From Rhodanobacter thiooxydans LCS2 (GTDB lineage: Bacteria; Pseudomonadota; Gammaproteobacteria; Xanthomonadales; Rhodanobacteraceae), in NCBI RefSeq assembly GCF_000264375.1, contig NZ_AJXW01000020.1, forward strand, positions 62,001 through 126,000: a stretch of 64,000 bases of DNA. The letters run 5' to 3'. Positions within the stretch are counted from its first letter, which is position 1. Each line of letters starts with the position of its first letter. A program made the translations under genes and the position numbers. The notes beneath the pieces were generated by a model. That model was given only the letters and a program-made list of their open reading frames with translations, ran no database searches and had not been told where the DNA came from. This document shows, in pieces, positions 30,179 through 39,772 of this stretch.

Positions 30179-30870
30179 GCGCGCCGGCGCTGTGGTGCGT
30201 GGTGCCCGCCGCGGGGCGCGGCGCCCGGGTCGGCGGTGACTGCCCGAAACAATACCTGCCGCTGGCCGGGCGGCCATTGATCGCGCACACGCTGGAACGG
30301 CTGGCCGCGCATCCGCGGATCGGCGGCCTGCTGGTGACGCTGGCCGCCGGCGACGCGCACTGGCCCGGCATCGACAGGCTCAATGGCAAGCCGGTGCTGA
30401 CCGCAGTCGGCGGCGCCGAGCGCAGCGATTCGGTACTGGCCGGGATCGATGCCTTGCCGGCATCGGTGGGCGCGGACGACTTCGTGCTGGTGCACGATGC
30501 CGCGCGGCCCTGCGTGCGGCTGGCCGACATCGCCAAGCTGATCGAACTGGTCGGCGCCGGTGACGGCGGCCTGCTCGGTGCGCCGCTGCGCGACACGCTG
30601 AAGCGGGCGGATGCGGCCGGGTGCAGCGCGCTGACCGAGCCGCGCGATCAGCGCTGGCGTGCCTTCACGCCGCAGATGTTCCGCCGTGGTCAACTGGCGA
30701 CGGCGTTGCGCGAGGCGGCACGGCGCGGCGTGAACGTCAGCGACGAGGCGATGGCGATGGAGCAGGCCGGTTTTGCGCCGCTGCTGGTCGAAGGTGCCGA
30801 GGACAACATCAAGGTGACCACGGCGGCGGATTTCGCGCTGGCCGAGTTCCTGCTTTCCAGGACGACGTGA
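30175..30870 (+). CDS. ispD: 2-C-methyl-D-erythritol 4-phosphate cytidylyltransferase
   Basis: A 231-residue enzyme that joins CTP to MEP in the non-mevalonate isoprenoid pathway. The nucleotide-binding loop '[20 protein letters not shown]' is at the N-terminus. The family motif '[13 protein letters not shown]' is in the middle and '[21 protein letters not shown]' near the end. CTP from the nearby pyrG product is its substrate. It overlaps ftsB by four bases and ispF by one base (TGATG). Confidence 0.97.
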   Translation: MSAPALWCVVPAAGRGARVGGDCPKQYLPLAGRPLIAHTLERLAAHPRIGGLLVTLAAGDAHWPGIDRLNGKPVLTAVGGAERSDSVLAGIDALPASVGADDFVLVHDAARPCVRLADIAKLIELVGAGDGGLLGAPLRDTLKRADAAGCSALTEPRDQRWRAFTPQMFRRGQLATALREAARRGVNVSDEAMAMEQAGFAPLLVEGAEDNIKVTTAADFALAEFLLSRTT

Positions 30871-31343
30871 TGCGCATAGGACAGGGTTTCGACGTACATG
30901 CATTCGGCGAGGGCGACCACGTCACCCTCGGCGGCGTGCGTGTGCCGCATCGCCGCGGCGTGGTGGCGCACTCGGACGGCGACGTGGTGATCCACGCGCT
31001 GTGCGACGCGATCTTCGGCGCGCTGGCGCTGGGCGACATCGGCCAGCACTTCCCGCCCACCGACGAGCGCTGGCGCGGCGCCGACAGCCGCCAGTTCCTG
31101 CGCCACGCGGCGATGCTGATGGCGCAGCACGGCTACACGCTGGGCAACGCCGATGTCACCGTGATCGGCGAAGCGCCGAAGGTCGGGCCGCACGCGCAGG
31201 CGATGCGCGGGAACCTCGCTGCCGACCTGGAATGCGAAATCGGCCGCATCAGCATCAAGGCCACCACTACCGAGAATCTCGGCTTCTGCGGCCGCGGCGA
31301 GGGCATTGCCGCGCAGGCATGCGTCCTGCTGGAACGCCTGTGA
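30870..31343 (+). CDS. ispF: 2-C-methyl-D-erythritol 2,4-cyclodiphosphate synthase
   Basis: A 157-residue trimeric enzyme that cyclises CDP-ME-2-phosphate. The zinc ligands Asp8 and His10 sit in '[10 protein letters not shown]' and the third His in '[18 protein letters not shown]'. '[18 protein letters not shown]' near the end is the family's C-terminal signature. Length and motifs are standard. It shares one base with the ispD stop and four with mgtE (GTGA). Confidence 0.97.
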   Translation: MRIGQGFDVHAFGEGDHVTLGGVRVPHRRGVVAHSDGDVVIHALCDAIFGALALGDIGQHFPPTDERWRGADSRQFLRHAAMLMAQHGYTLGNADVTVIGEAPKVGPHAQAMRGNLAADLECEIGRISIKATTTENLGFCGRGEGIAAQACVLLERL

Positions 31344-32734
31344 CCGAGCTGGAAGCCCGCAGCGCCGCAAGCCGGCTGCACGACCAGCTCGAAACCATCG
31401 TCGACCTGCTGCACCGGCATGAGGAGGACGGCCGCCTGCCGGCCGAGGTGCTGGCGGACCTGCGCCAGCAGCTGGACGAGCTGCACCCGGCCGACATCGC
31501 CTTCATCCTCGAATCGCTGCCGCTGGACGACCGCCTCGCGGTTTGGCAGCTGGTGAAGGCCGACCGCGACGGCGAGATCCTGCTGGAAGTCTCCGACGCG
31601 GTGCGCGAGTCGCTGATCGCGGACATGGACCGCCACGAGATCCTCGCCGCGATCGAGCCGCTGGACGCGGACGAGCTGGCCGACCTGGTCGAGGACCTGC
31701 CCACCGCGGTGCTGCCGGAGCTGATGGCCAGCCTGGACACGCAGCAGCGCGAGCAGGTGCAGTCGGCGCTGTCCTACGAGGAGGACCAGGTCGGCGCGCT
31801 GATGGACTTCGAGATGGTTACCATCCGCGAGGACGTCAGTCTGGAGGTGGTGCTGCGCTACCTGCGGCGCTTCGACGAGCTGCCTGCGCAGACCGACAAG
31901 CTGTTCGTGATCAACCACGACAACCTGCTTACCGGCGTGCTGCCGCTGCACTGGCTGCTGGTGAACCCGCCGGAAAAAATGGTCAGCGCGGTGATGGCGC
32001 CGGACGTCAACACCTTCCATCCCACCGACGACGCGTACGACGTGGCGCAGGCGTTCGAGCGCTACGACCTGGTGACCGCGCCGGTGGTCGACGAGCGCGG
32101 CCACCTGATCGGCCGCATCACCATCGACGCCATGGTCGACGTGATCCGCGAGGAAGGCGAGAGCGAAGCGCTCAGTCGCGGCGGCCTGCGCGAAGAGGAA
32201 GATATCTTCGCCTCGGTGTGGGCTTCGCTGAAGAATCGCTGGGCGTGGCTGGCGATCAACCTGGTCACTGCCTTCATCGCCTCGCGCGTGATCGGCCTGT
32301 TCGAGGGCTCGATCGAGCGGCTGGTGGCGCTGGCCGCCTTGATGCCGATCGTGGCCGGCATCGGCGGCAACTCCGGCAACCAGACCACCACCATGATCGT
32401 GCGCGCGTTGGCGCTGAACCAGATCACCGCCGAGAGCGCGAAGCGGTTGTGGCGCAAGGAGCTGACCGTGTCGCTGCTGAACGGGCTGGTCTGGGGCGGG
32501 GTGATCGGTGTTGTCGCGTGGCTGCTGTACGACAGTGTCTCGCTGGGCCTGGTGATGACCGCGGCGATGACGCTGAACCTGCTGCTGGCGGCGTTCGCCG
32601 GCGTCGGCATTCCGGTGCTGATGACGAAGTTCGGCCGTGACCCGGCGCTGGGTTCCAGCGTGCTGATCACCGCGATGACCGACAGCGGCGGCTTTTTCAT
32701 TTTCCTCGGCCTGGCCACGATCTTCCTGATGTAG
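31340..32734 (+). CDS. mgtE: Magnesium transporter MgtE
   Basis: A 464-residue Mg2+ channel, starting at GTG 31340 that overlaps the ispF stop (GTGA). The start is set by the alignment '[30 protein letters not shown]' with the N-domain. N-domain repeats run to about 140 and two CBS domains to about 275 ('[15 protein letters not shown]' marks the plug helix region). Five TM helices follow, including '[27 protein letters not shown]', the pore signature. It needs no extra ribosome site, so translation depends on ispF. The stop codon TAG is contributed by a REP element. No M-box riboswitch could be present, because there is no leader. Confidence 0.95.
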   Translation: MTELEARSAASRLHDQLETIVDLLHRHEEDGRLPAEVLADLRQQLDELHPADIAFILESLPLDDRLAVWQLVKADRDGEILLEVSDAVRESLIADMDRHEILAAIEPLDADELADLVEDLPTAVLPELMASLDTQQREQVQSALSYEEDQVGALMDFEMVTIREDVSLEVVLRYLRRFDELPAQTDKLFVINHDNLLTGVLPLHWLLVNPPEKMVSAVMAPDVNTFHPTDDAYDVAQAFERYDLVTAPVVDERGHLIGRITIDAMVDVIREEGESEALSRGGLREEEDIFASVWASLKNRWAWLAINLVTAFIASRVIGLFEGSIERLVALAALMPIVAGIGGNSGNQTTTMIVRALALNQITAESAKRLWRKELTVSLLNGLVWGGVIGVVAWLLYDSVSLGLVMTAAMTLNLLLAAFAGVGIPVLMTKFGRDPALGSSVLITAMTDSGGFFIFLGLATIFLM

Positions 32735-32804
32735 GAGCCCGCTGGCGGGCGATGCTCTTAGCGGGGCTTCAAAGCAAGAGCATCGCCCGCCAGCGGGCTC
32801 CTAC
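32731..32804. repeat. Inverted pair of GTAGGAGC-type REP units, overlapping the mgtE stop
   Basis: The left unit (32731-32755, GTAGGAGCCCGCTGGCGGGC...) and right unit (32780-32804) are perfect reverse complements over 25 bases with a 24-base spacer. The first four bases GTAG make up the last G of the mgtE Met codon and its TAG stop. The element ends 35 bases before the GTG start of truD. Confidence 0.9.
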
Positions 32805-32838
32805 CGGAGATGCAGCCGTCCACCCACAGGATTTCGAC

Positions 32839-33855
32839 GTGCAAGAACTTCCCCATGCCTTCGGCGAACCGCCCCTGACTGGCCGCCTGCGCGCCGCCCC
32901 CGAGGATTTCCAGGTCGAGGAGATCCTCGGCTACGACGCCGACGGCAGCGGCGAGCACGCCCTGCTGTGGGTGGAGAAGCGCGGCGCGAACACCGACTGG
33001 GTGGCGCGGGAGCTGGCGAAGTTCGCTGGCGTGCCGCCGGTCGCGGTGGGCTACGCGGGGCTGAAGGATCGCCACGCGGTGACCCGCCAGACGTTCTCGG
33101 TACAGCTGGCGGGCAAGCCCGATCCGGACTGGTCGGCTTTCCCGCATGTCGAAGTGAAGGTGCTGGCGGCGACGCGGCATTCACGCAAGCTCAAGCGCGG
33201 CGCGCTGCGCGGCAACCGTTTCGTGCTGGTGCTGCGCGAGGTGACGGGCGACCGCGCCGCGGCCGATCGCGTGCTCGAACAGATCGCCGCGCGCGGCGTA
33301 CCGAATTATTTCGGCGAGCAGCGCTTTGGTCGCGAAGGCGGCAACGTGGCGCAGGCGCGGGAGATGTTCGCCGGTCGCAGGGTTGATCGCGACAAGCGCA
33401 GCTTCCTGCTCTCGGCGGCCCGGTCGCACATCTTCAATGGCGTGCTTGCCGCACGCGTGGAGCAGGGCGCCTGGGACTCGCCACTGGATGGCGAGATATG
33501 GTCGCTCGCCGGCTCGCGCTCCTGGTTCGGCCCGGAGCCGTTCAGCGAGGCGTTGGCCGAGCGGCTGGCGCGCGCGGACATCCATCCCTCCGGCCCGCTG
33601 TGGGGCCAGGGCGAACCGCCGAGCCAGGGTGAGGCTGGCGCACTGGAACGCGAGATCGCTGCGGGGAACAGCGACCTGACCGCCGGCCTCGCGGCAGCAC
33701 GCATGGATCAGGAACGCCGCCCGCTGCGGCTGCTGCCGAAGGACCTGCGCTGGCGCTGGCTGCACGACGATGCGCTGGAGCTGTCGTTCGAGTTGCCGGC
33801 GGGCGCGTATGCCACGGTGGTGGTGCGCGAGCTGGCCTCATCGACTGCTGCTTGA
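32839..33855 (+). CDS. truD: tRNA pseudouridine(13) synthase TruD
   Basis: A 338-residue pseudouridine synthase. The start is the GTG at 32839, with AGGAT 7 bases upstream, because the family N-terminus ('ELPHAFGEPPLTGRLRAAPEDFQVEE') begins here. The only upstream ATG (32752) lies in the REP hairpin. The catalytic Asp is Asp77 in 'GYAGLKDRHAVTRQ'. The TruD-specific insertion and 'GVPNYFGEQRFGREGGNV' motif follow. It modifies U13 of tRNA-Glu. Its 3' end overlaps the convergent hypothetical gene by 18 bases. In many gammaproteobacteria truD directly follows ispF; here mgtE lies between. Confidence 0.94.
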   Translation: MQELPHAFGEPPLTGRLRAAPEDFQVEEILGYDADGSGEHALLWVEKRGANTDWVARELAKFAGVPPVAVGYAGLKDRHAVTRQTFSVQLAGKPDPDWSAFPHVEVKVLAATRHSRKLKRGALRGNRFVLVLREVTGDRAAADRVLEQIAARGVPNYFGEQRFGREGGNVAQAREMFAGRRVDRDKRSFLLSAARSHIFNGVLAARVEQGAWDSPLDGEIWSLAGSRSWFGPEPFSEALAERLARADIHPSGPLWGQGEPPSQGEAGALEREIAAGNSDLTAGLAAARMDQERRPLRLLPKDLRWRWLHDDALELSFELPAGAYATVVVRELASSTAA

Positions 33856-34473
33856 ACCGGTAACCGGCGCGATGCGCTGCATGACCTTGCCGTCACCGTC
33901 CAGGAAGGTCAGGCTCGGCGCGCCCGTATCGGGCACCTCCAGCAACAGTCGTTTATGCCCGGCGCCGTCCATCAAGGCGAGCCTGGCGACACCGTCATCA
34001 TCACGTCCCACCCAGATGCGCCGATATCCTTGTCCGTTTTGCTGGCTGTCCGATACGGCCAGGCCGGCCATGCGGTCCTCGTGGTCGTCCACGCCGAGCA
34101 GCTGGACGACCTGGTTGGCGTTGTAGCGGTCGAACGACAGGCTGCCGCCGGAATCCACCACTTCGCCCCTGGCGTTGCGATGCCCGCCGAAGATCAGGCC
34201 GCCGGTCTCCGAGCCTTCGTCGTTGTAGAACAGCATGCCCGCCTGCGGGCGGTCGAAGGCTTGTTCGTGACCTTTCACGATGATGCCCGGCAGACGGGCG
34301 TGGTTGGAGATCACCATGCGCAGCGTGCCGTCGGGCTCGACGATGTTGATGCGTTGCACGTCCAGCGTGTCGAACTTCGTCCGCGAGACGGCGGCACCCA
34401 GGACCGTGGCGGCGAAGACGGCGGTAAGCACGCCGGAATAGATCATCAGGAAACGTTGGCCAGGCGGGCGCAT
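33838..34473 (-). CDS. Membrane-anchored hypothetical protein
   Basis: A 211-residue protein with one N-terminal hydrophobic segment (about 9-30, 'FLMIYSGVLTAVFAATVLGAAV'), either a signal anchor or an uncleaved signal. The remainder is a beta-rich domain with repeated 'DGxGxxRLxLxxPD'-like turns ('LMDGAGHKRLLLEVPDTG', 'LTFLDGDGKVMQRI') and 'QRINIVEPDGTLRMVISN'. Similar proteins of unknown function occur in other proteobacteria, as far as I recall. It is convergent with truD, overlapping by 18 bases. It has no assigned function. Confidence 0.75.
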   Translation of the reverse strand: MRPPGQRFLMIYSGVLTAVFAATVLGAAVSRTKFDTLDVQRINIVEPDGTLRMVISNHARLPGIIVKGHEQAFDRPQAGMLFYNDEGSETGGLIFGGHRNARGEVVDSGGSLSFDRYNANQVVQLLGVDDHEDRMAGLAVSDSQQNGQGYRRIWVGRDDDGVARLALMDGAGHKRLLLEVPDTGAPSLTFLDGDGKVMQRIAPVTGSSSSR

Positions 34474-34519
34474 GGGAGATCCTCGTTGGTGGCGCGATGG
34501 TCCGGGTGTGCCAGGAAAG

Positions 34520-35068
34520 TCAGCTCGAACGCAGCAGCACGATCACCGCGCCGGCGCCACCCAGCGCCGGCCGCGCCGAGGCGAACGCGATCACGTCGTC
34601 GCGCCGGCGCAGCAGGCGGTCGGTAAGGCCTTTCAACACCGGTCCAGCGGCTTTCGAGCGCAGACCCTTGCCGTGCACGATGCGCACGCAGCGCAGGCCG
34701 TGCTGCTTCGCCTCGGCCAGGAAGGCGACGATGCTGGCCTGCGCGGCGGCGGCGTTCATCTGGTGCAGGTCGAGGTCGTCCTGCACGCTGAACTGACCGC
34801 GCTTGAGCTGGCGCAGCAGCTTCGGCGGGTAGCCGTCGCGCAGATAACCCAACTCTTCACCTACTTCGAGCAGGGCCGGGTCGAACGCCATGTCCAGCAG
34901 TTCGCCGGGCACCGCGGCCTCGTCCGCGTCCAGCATGTGCGGGTGCGGTGCGGGTTTCGCTGCCGCCGGCGGCGCCGGCACCGGAGCCAGCGGGCGCACG
35001 TCGCCGATCGCTTCGCGGAACAGGCGGCTGTCGTCGTCATCGACCGGTGCAGATGGGCGGCGCTTCAT
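34520..35068 (-). CDS. Smr-domain protein (MutS2 C-terminal-like)
   Basis: A 182-residue protein. The first 75 residues are low in complexity and Pro/Ala rich. The C-terminal Smr domain (about 95-180) has 'DDLDLHQMNAAAAQASIVAFLAEA' with the DLHG-like motif (here DLHQ), and 'CVRIVHGKGLRSKAAGPVLK' with the HGKG signature. Smr domains nick or cleave nucleic acids, especially mRNA on stalled ribosomes (SmrB type). It is divergent from surE and not in an operon with the upstream hypothetical, which is separated by 46 bases. The size resembles SmrA/SmrB of E. coli. Confidence 0.88.
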   Translation of the reverse strand: MKRRPSAPVDDDDSRLFREAIGDVRPLAPVPAPPAAAKPAPHPHMLDADEAAVPGELLDMAFDPALLEVGEELGYLRDGYPPKLLRQLKRGQFSVQDDLDLHQMNAAAAQASIVAFLAEAKQHGLRCVRIVHGKGLRSKAAGPVLKGLTDRLLRRRDDVIAFASARPALGGAGAVIVLLRSS

Positions 35069-35219
35069 GTCTGCATGCTAAGTCAAAGCACGTGCGTGGC
35101 GGGAAAGCGGATACACGCGATGTGAAACCCACGCCGCGCTCCGGTAAACTCGGCGGTTGTGGCGCGCACCGTGGGGTCATGGACCATGCGTGTCTGCAAT
35201 CAGCTTTCGACGGAGCATC

Positions 35220-36017
35220 ATGCGAGTTCTGGTCAGCAACGACGATGGCGTGGATGCAACTGGCATCCGCGTGCTTGCCGAACGTCTCGGCGAAGTGGCC
35301 CAGGTGACGGTGGTGGCGCCCGACCGCGACCGCTCCGGCGCCAGCAATTCGCTGACCCTCGATGCGCCGCTGCGCGTGCTGCCGATGGGCAACGGCTACT
35401 ACCGGGTGGCCGGCACGCCCACCGATTGCGTGCACCTGGCGTTGTCCGGCCTGCTGGACGAAGAGCCCGACATGGTCGTCTCCGGCATCAACAATTCGGC
35501 CAACCTGGGCGACGATGTGATCTATTCCGGCACGGTGTCGGCGGCGATGGAAGGGCGCTTCCTCGGCTTGCCGGCGGTTGCGGTGTCGCTGGTCAGCCAC
35601 GACCACAAGGGCGTCCACTACGACTCGGCGGCGAAGGCGGTGTTGCTGCTGATGCAGCGGCTGCTGGTCGATCCGCTGCCGGCCGACACCATCCTCAACG
35701 TCAACGTGCCGGACCGGCCGTGGGCGGAAATCGAAGGCTTCGAGGTCACCCGGCTCGGCCGCCGCCATCGTGCGGCGCCGTGCATCGCGCAGACCGATCC
35801 GCGCGGGCGGCCGATCTGGTGGATCGGTCCGGCCGGCGAAGTGGACGATGCCGGCCCCGGCACCGATTTCAATGCGGTGCGGCGCGGCTTCGTTTCCGTC
35901 ACGCCGATCCATGTCGACCTGACCCGCTTCCAGGCGCTGGAAAAAGTCAGCAGCTGGATGCAGCCGCTGGGCGACGCCATGGCGGCAGGCCGCGCCAGCG
36001 ACGATGAGGCGGCCTGA
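35220..36017 (+). CDS. surE: 5'/3'-nucleotidase SurE
   Basis: A 265-residue stationary-phase phosphatase that removes phosphate from nucleoside monophosphates and exopolyphosphate. Metal ligands Asp8 and Asp9 are in '[13 protein letters not shown]', a Ser ligand in '[12 protein letters not shown]', and Asn in '[19 protein letters not shown]'. GGAG precedes the start. The divergent 151-base gap to the Smr gene must contain its promoter. It leads a surE-pcm-yqaA-nlpD operon. Confidence 0.96.
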   Translation: MRVLVSNDDGVDATGIRVLAERLGEVAQVTVVAPDRDRSGASNSLTLDAPLRVLPMGNGYYRVAGTPTDCVHLALSGLLDEEPDMVVSGINNSANLGDDVIYSGTVSAAMEGRFLGLPAVAVSLVSHDHKGVHYDSAAKAVLLLMQRLLVDPLPADTILNVNVPDRPWAEIEGFEVTRLGRRHRAAPCIAQTDPRGRPIWWIGPAGEVDDAGPGTDFNAVRRGFVSVTPIHVDLTRFQALEKVSSWMQPLGDAMAAGRASDDEAA

Positions 36018-36020
36018 GCC

Positions 36021-36701
36021 ATGACCACGTATCCATTGTCCGCCGCGGACCTGAAGGGCGAGGGGATGACCTCGCAGCGCGCACGCGATCGCCTGGTGGC
36101 GGTGCTGCAGGACAGCGGCATCCGCGATCCGCGGGTGATCGAGGTGATCCGCAACCTGCCGCGCCATCACTTCATCGATCAGGCGCTGCATTCGCGCGCC
36201 TATGAGAACGACGCATTGCCGATCGGCCACGGCCAGACCATCTCGCAACCATGGGTGGTGGCGCGCATGACCGAGGCGCTGCTGGAGTTCGGCGTGCCGC
36301 AGAAGGTGCTGGAGATCGGTACCGGCTCGGGCTACCAGGCCGCGGTGCTGGCGGCGCTGGTGCCGCAGGTGTTCACCGTGGAGCGGATCGAGGCCCTGCT
36401 GCGCCAGGCACGCCGGCGCTTCCGCCAGCTCGGCCTGACCAACCTGCGTTCGCGCTACGACGACGGCAAGCTCGGCTGGCCGGACGAGGCGCCATTCGAC
36501 GCGATCATCCTCACCGCCGCCGGCGACACCATTCCCACCCGCATACTCGATCAGCTCAGCCCCACCGGCGTGCTGGTGGCACCGGTCGGTTCGCCCAGCC
36601 GGCAGACCCTGATCCGCATGCGCGGCGATGGCCACGGCGATTTCATCCAGGAGGAACTGGGCGCGGTCAGTTTCGTACCGCTGCTGGGCGGGATCGGCTG
36701 A
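36021..36701 (+). CDS. pcm: Protein-L-isoaspartate O-methyltransferase
   Basis: A 226-residue SAM-dependent enzyme that starts repair of isoaspartyl residues in damaged proteins. The SAM motif 'VLEIGTGSGYQAAVLAAL' and the substrate stretch 'PIGHGQTISQPWVVARMTEAL' are diagnostic. It starts 3 bases after surE and its stop overlaps the next start by one base (TGATG). Pairing with SurE is conserved and both act in stationary phase. Confidence 0.96.
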   Translation: MTTYPLSAADLKGEGMTSQRARDRLVAVLQDSGIRDPRVIEVIRNLPRHHFIDQALHSRAYENDALPIGHGQTISQPWVVARMTEALLEFGVPQKVLEIGTGSGYQAAVLAALVPQVFTVERIEALLRQARRRFRQLGLTNLRSRYDDGKLGWPDEAPFDAIILTAAGDTIPTRILDQLSPTGVLVAPVGSPSRQTLIRMRGDGHGDFIQEELGAVSFVPLLGGIG

Positions 36702-37309
36702 TGCGCCTGTTCGGAGCACTTTATGCGCGTGCGCTGAGCTGGGCACGCGAGCCGAGGGCGCTGTACTACCTGGCCGGGCTGAGCTTCGTCGAATCGTTCA
36801 TCTTTCCGATTCCGCCGGAAGCGATGCTGGCGCCGATGATGCTGGGCAAGCGCCACAAGGCGTTCTTCTTCGCCAATCTCAGCCTGCTGTTCTCGCTGCT
36901 CGGCGCACTGGTGGGCTATATGCTCGGGCATTGGGCGTTCCATGCCCTGCGCCCGGTGCTGGATGCGCTGCACCTGCTGGCGCCGATCGAGCAGGGCGTG
37001 GCGACCCTGAGCCGGCAGATGGTCGAGCATCGCTGGGGCATGTACGGCGTGCTGATCCTGGCGGCGTTGCAGCCGGTGGTGCCGATGAAGTTCGTTACCT
37101 GGGCCTGCGGCATCATCGGCGTGCCGATCCTGCCGTTCCTGCTCTGCATCGGCCTGGGCCGCGGCAAGCGCGTGTGGCTGCTGGCGCTGCTGATTCGCCT
37201 GGTCGGCGAGCGTGCCGAACGGATCCTGCACGAAAACATCGAGCGGATCGGCTGGGCCGCCCTGGTGTTGCTGGCCTTGCTGCTGGGGTGGTGGTTCTGG
37301 TTGCACTGA
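36701..37309 (+). CDS. YqaA-family (DedA-like) inner-membrane protein
   Basis: A 202-residue membrane protein of the YqaA/SNARE-associated family. It begins 'ARALYYLAGLSFVESFIFPIPPEAMLAPMMLG' with the Glu-containing motif of DedA-like proteins, and has four to five TM helices. 'LQPVVPMKFVTWACGIIGVP' is the second conserved hairpin. DedA relatives flip undecaprenyl phosphate or phosphatidylethanolamine; for the YqaA branch the substrate is not known. It is translationally joined to pcm and 26 bases before nlpD. Confidence 0.9.
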   Translation: MRLFGALYARALSWAREPRALYYLAGLSFVESFIFPIPPEAMLAPMMLGKRHKAFFFANLSLLFSLLGALVGYMLGHWAFHALRPVLDALHLLAPIEQGVATLSRQMVEHRWGMYGVLILAALQPVVPMKFVTWACGIIGVPILPFLLCIGLGRGKRVWLLALLIRLVGERAERILHENIERIGWAALVLLALLLGWWFWLH

Positions 37310-37335
37310 GCCCGCGTGGCACGCAGCGCCGTCGC

Positions 37336-38355
37336 ATGAAAAAGCCTGCCTGCCTCGGTATGCTGGTGCGCATGGACCGATATCTTTCGTGCTGTGCCAT
37401 CCTCGCTGCGACTCTGCTGCTTGCCGGTTGCGGCACCATGCGCAGCTCGGTCGTGGTGGAGCCGACGGCCGGCGCCTACAGCGTGCACCGTCCCGCCGCT
37501 GTTGCCGCGACGCCGGCCCGCGCGCCGGTTCCCGGCAGCAGCTATGCGGTCATGAAGGGCGACACCCTGTATTCGATCGCGTTCCGCCAGGGCGTGGACT
37601 TCCGCGATCTGGCGCAATGGAACGGCATCGCCGCGCCGTACACGATCTGGCCCGGTCAGCGGCTGACGCTTTCGCCGCCAGCCAGGGCTGCCGCTGCACC
37701 GGTGGCGGTCACGCGCGGCCATGCCGGTGCTGCACCCACGGCGTCAGCGCCGGCGAACTCGGCGCCGGTGTTCGAGCCGATCGCGCCGGGCGCGCCGCCC
37801 GCCCGTTCATCCACATCGCCGAGCGCGCCGGTCGCCGCCACGGCGAGCGTGCCGCCGTCGGCAAAGCCGGCCGTGCCCGCCGCGGCGGCGACGTCGGTGG
37901 TGCCGGTGGCCGGCGTGCCGATGGCTGCGCCGGCGACCTTGCCGCCGCCGGCGCCTGCGGCAGCGGGCGTTTCACGCGTGACCAGCGGCGTACAGTGGCG
38001 CTGGCCCGCGAATGGCAACCTGGTGGGCCGCTTCCAGAGCGGCGATGCGATTCCCGGCATCGAGATCGCCGGCAAGTCCGGCGACGTGGTGCGCGCCGCC
38101 GCTGATGGCGTGGTGGTGTACAGCGGCAACGGCCTGGTCGGCTACGGCGAGCTGGTGATCATCAAGCACAATGACAGCTTCCTGTCCGCCTACGGCCACA
38201 ACCGCAAGCGCCTGGTCAAGGAAGGTCAGCGGGTCAGCATGGGCCAGCAGATTGCCGAGATGGGTTCGACCGGTACCACCCGCGACGAGCTGGGATTCCA
38301 GATTCGCAAGGACGGCAATCCGGTCGATCCGCTGGGCTACCTGCCGCCGCGTTGA
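37336..38355 (+). CDS. nlpD: NlpD-like murein hydrolase activator lipoprotein
   Basis: A 339-residue lipoprotein with lipobox 'LLLAGC'. A LysM domain (about 70-112, 'YAVMKGDTLYSIAFRQGVD') is followed by a long Ala/Pro linker and a C-terminal LytM/M23 domain. The catalytic His residues are degenerate: GIEI in place of GxD/H at the first site and 'LGFQIR' where an active M23 enzyme has HxH. It therefore fits the NlpD/EnvC class, which activates amidases (AmiC) at the septum and does not cut itself. Met 37372 ('MDRYLSCC') is an alternative start. It is last in the surE operon; rpoS, its usual neighbour, is missing. Confidence 0.88.
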   Translation: MKKPACLGMLVRMDRYLSCCAILAATLLLAGCGTMRSSVVVEPTAGAYSVHRPAAVAATPARAPVPGSSYAVMKGDTLYSIAFRQGVDFRDLAQWNGIAAPYTIWPGQRLTLSPPARAAAAPVAVTRGHAGAAPTASAPANSAPVFEPIAPGAPPARSSTSPSAPVAATASVPPSAKPAVPAAAATSVVPVAGVPMAAPATLPPPAPAAAGVSRVTSGVQWRWPANGNLVGRFQSGDAIPGIEIAGKSGDVVRAAADGVVVYSGNGLVGYGELVIIKHNDSFLSAYGHNRKRLVKEGQRVSMGQQIAEMGSTGTTRDELGFQIRKDGNPVDPLGYLPPR

Positions 38356-38370
38356 TCGCGGTGGCAGCGG

Positions 38371-38748
38371 TCAGGCCGCCGGCAGGATGAACCCGGCAAT
38401 CACCCGCCGCCCTTCACCGGCCAGCAGGTTATAGGTGCGAGCGGCGGCGGCGTTGTCCATCACCTCGATGCCGATGTTCTTGCGCAGGAAACCGGCCAAG
38501 AACGCGGCGGCCGGAAACGCCTGGCGCTCGCCGGTGCCCAGTAATACCAGCTCGGGCTGCAGCGCCAGCAGAGCCTCGACATGGCTGGCATCCAGCGCAT
38601 CGGCCGCGGTAACCGACCAGTTTTCGACGGCGCGGTCGGGCGCCAGCAGGAAACTGCAGGTGATTTCGCGATCGATCACGGTGACGCTGCGCGCACCGAC
38701 GCGGCGCACGTAGAGAAAGCCCTCGGGGCGTTCGAGTGACAGGTCCAT
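38371..38748 (-). CDS. Mth938-like (DUF498) domain protein
   Basis: A 125-residue single-domain protein with the Mth938/NDUFAF3-like fold. The Pro/Leu-rich '[19 protein letters not shown]' and '[30 protein letters not shown]' are the family's core. The eukaryotic relative NDUFAF3 helps assemble respiratory complex I. In bacteria the role is unassigned. Its start shares one base with the stop of yhbY, so they form an operon. Confidence 0.88.
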   Translation of the reverse strand: MDLSLERPEGFLYVRRVGARSVTVIDREITCSFLLAPDRAVENWSVTAADALDASHVEALLALQPELVLLGTGERQAFPAAAFLAGFLRKNIGIEVMDNAAAARTYNLLAGEGRRVIAGFILPAA

Positions 38749-39044
38749 CAGCGTGGCAAGGCGATCTTCGGTTCGTCGGTGTTGCGACGGAACAGCACCA
38801 CGACATGGCCGATCTGATGGATCTGCTCGGCCCCGGTGCCCCGGGTCAGCGTGTCGATCTGGGCTTGCCGATCCTCCTTGTCGCCGCCGGACAGCTTCAC
38901 CTTGACCAGCTCGTGGATCTCCAGCGCCAGACCCAGCTCCTTGACCACGGCTTCGCTGGCGCCCTTGTTGCCGAGCAGGACGACCGGGCTCAGGTCATGG
39001 GCAAGGCTGCGCAGGTAGCGGATCTGCGAGGGGGAAAGGGCCAT
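38748..39044 (-). CDS. yhbY: YhbY/CRM-family ribosome assembly RNA-binding protein
   Basis: A 98-residue CRM-domain protein. It has '[35 protein letters not shown]' with the GNKG loop and '[13 protein letters not shown]', both standard for YhbY, which binds 23S rRNA during 50S assembly. It is divergent from rlmE by 81 bases, the same arrangement as in E. coli, so shared regulation is likely. Confidence 0.94.
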   Translation of the reverse strand: MALSPSQIRYLRSLAHDLSPVVLLGNKGASEAVVKELGLALEIHELVKVKLSGGDKEDRQAQIDTLTRGTGAEQIHQIGHVVVLFRRNTDEPKIALPR

Positions 39045-39125
39045 GCGGCGGTGCTCGATTCGCGGTCAATGAACGGCAAAGGGTATCATGCGCCCACCCG
39101 TTCCCCAATCGGCTACCGTGACGAC

Positions 39126-39772
39126 ATGGCCCGCAGCAAGAGCAGCGCAGTCTGGCTGCGTGAACACTTCAACGATGAATACGTGAAGAAGGCCCAGGCC
39201 GAGGGTTTGCGTTCGCGTGCGGTGTACAAACTGGAGGAATTGATCGAGCGCGACCGCCTGCTGAAGCCCGGCATCAACGTGGTCGACCTCGGCGCCGCGC
39301 CTGGCAGCTGGTCGCAACTGGTGCGCAACCGGCTGGGCGACAGCGGCAAGGTGTTCGCGCTGGACATCCTGCCGATGCAGAGCATCGCCGGGGTGGATTT
39401 CCTGCGGGGCGATTTCCGCGAGGAAACCGTGCTGCACGAGCTGGAATCGCGCCTGGAAGGGCTCAAGGTGGATCTTGTGCTGTGCGATATGGCCCCCAAT
39501 ATGAGTGGGGTGGCGCTGGCCGACCAGATCCGGGCCATGGATCTGGCCGAACTGGCGCTGGATTTCAGCCGGCAGTGGCTCAAGCCGGGCGGCTCGTTCC
39601 TGATCAAGTTGTTCCAGGGCGTCGGCTTTGACGATTACTTGCGCAGCTTGCGCGCGGACTTCACCCGCGTAACCATGCGTAAACCTAAGGCCTCGCGTGC
39701 GCGTTCACGTGAGGTATACGCGCTGGCGATGGGCCGCAAACCCGTCGCGGCGTCACCGGGCGAGAACCGTGC

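Noticed and set aside
32752-32838. ATG at 32752 as start of truD
   Set aside because: It lies within the REP hairpin and would add 29 residues not found in TruD. The GTG at 32839 has a ribosome site and the family N-terminus.
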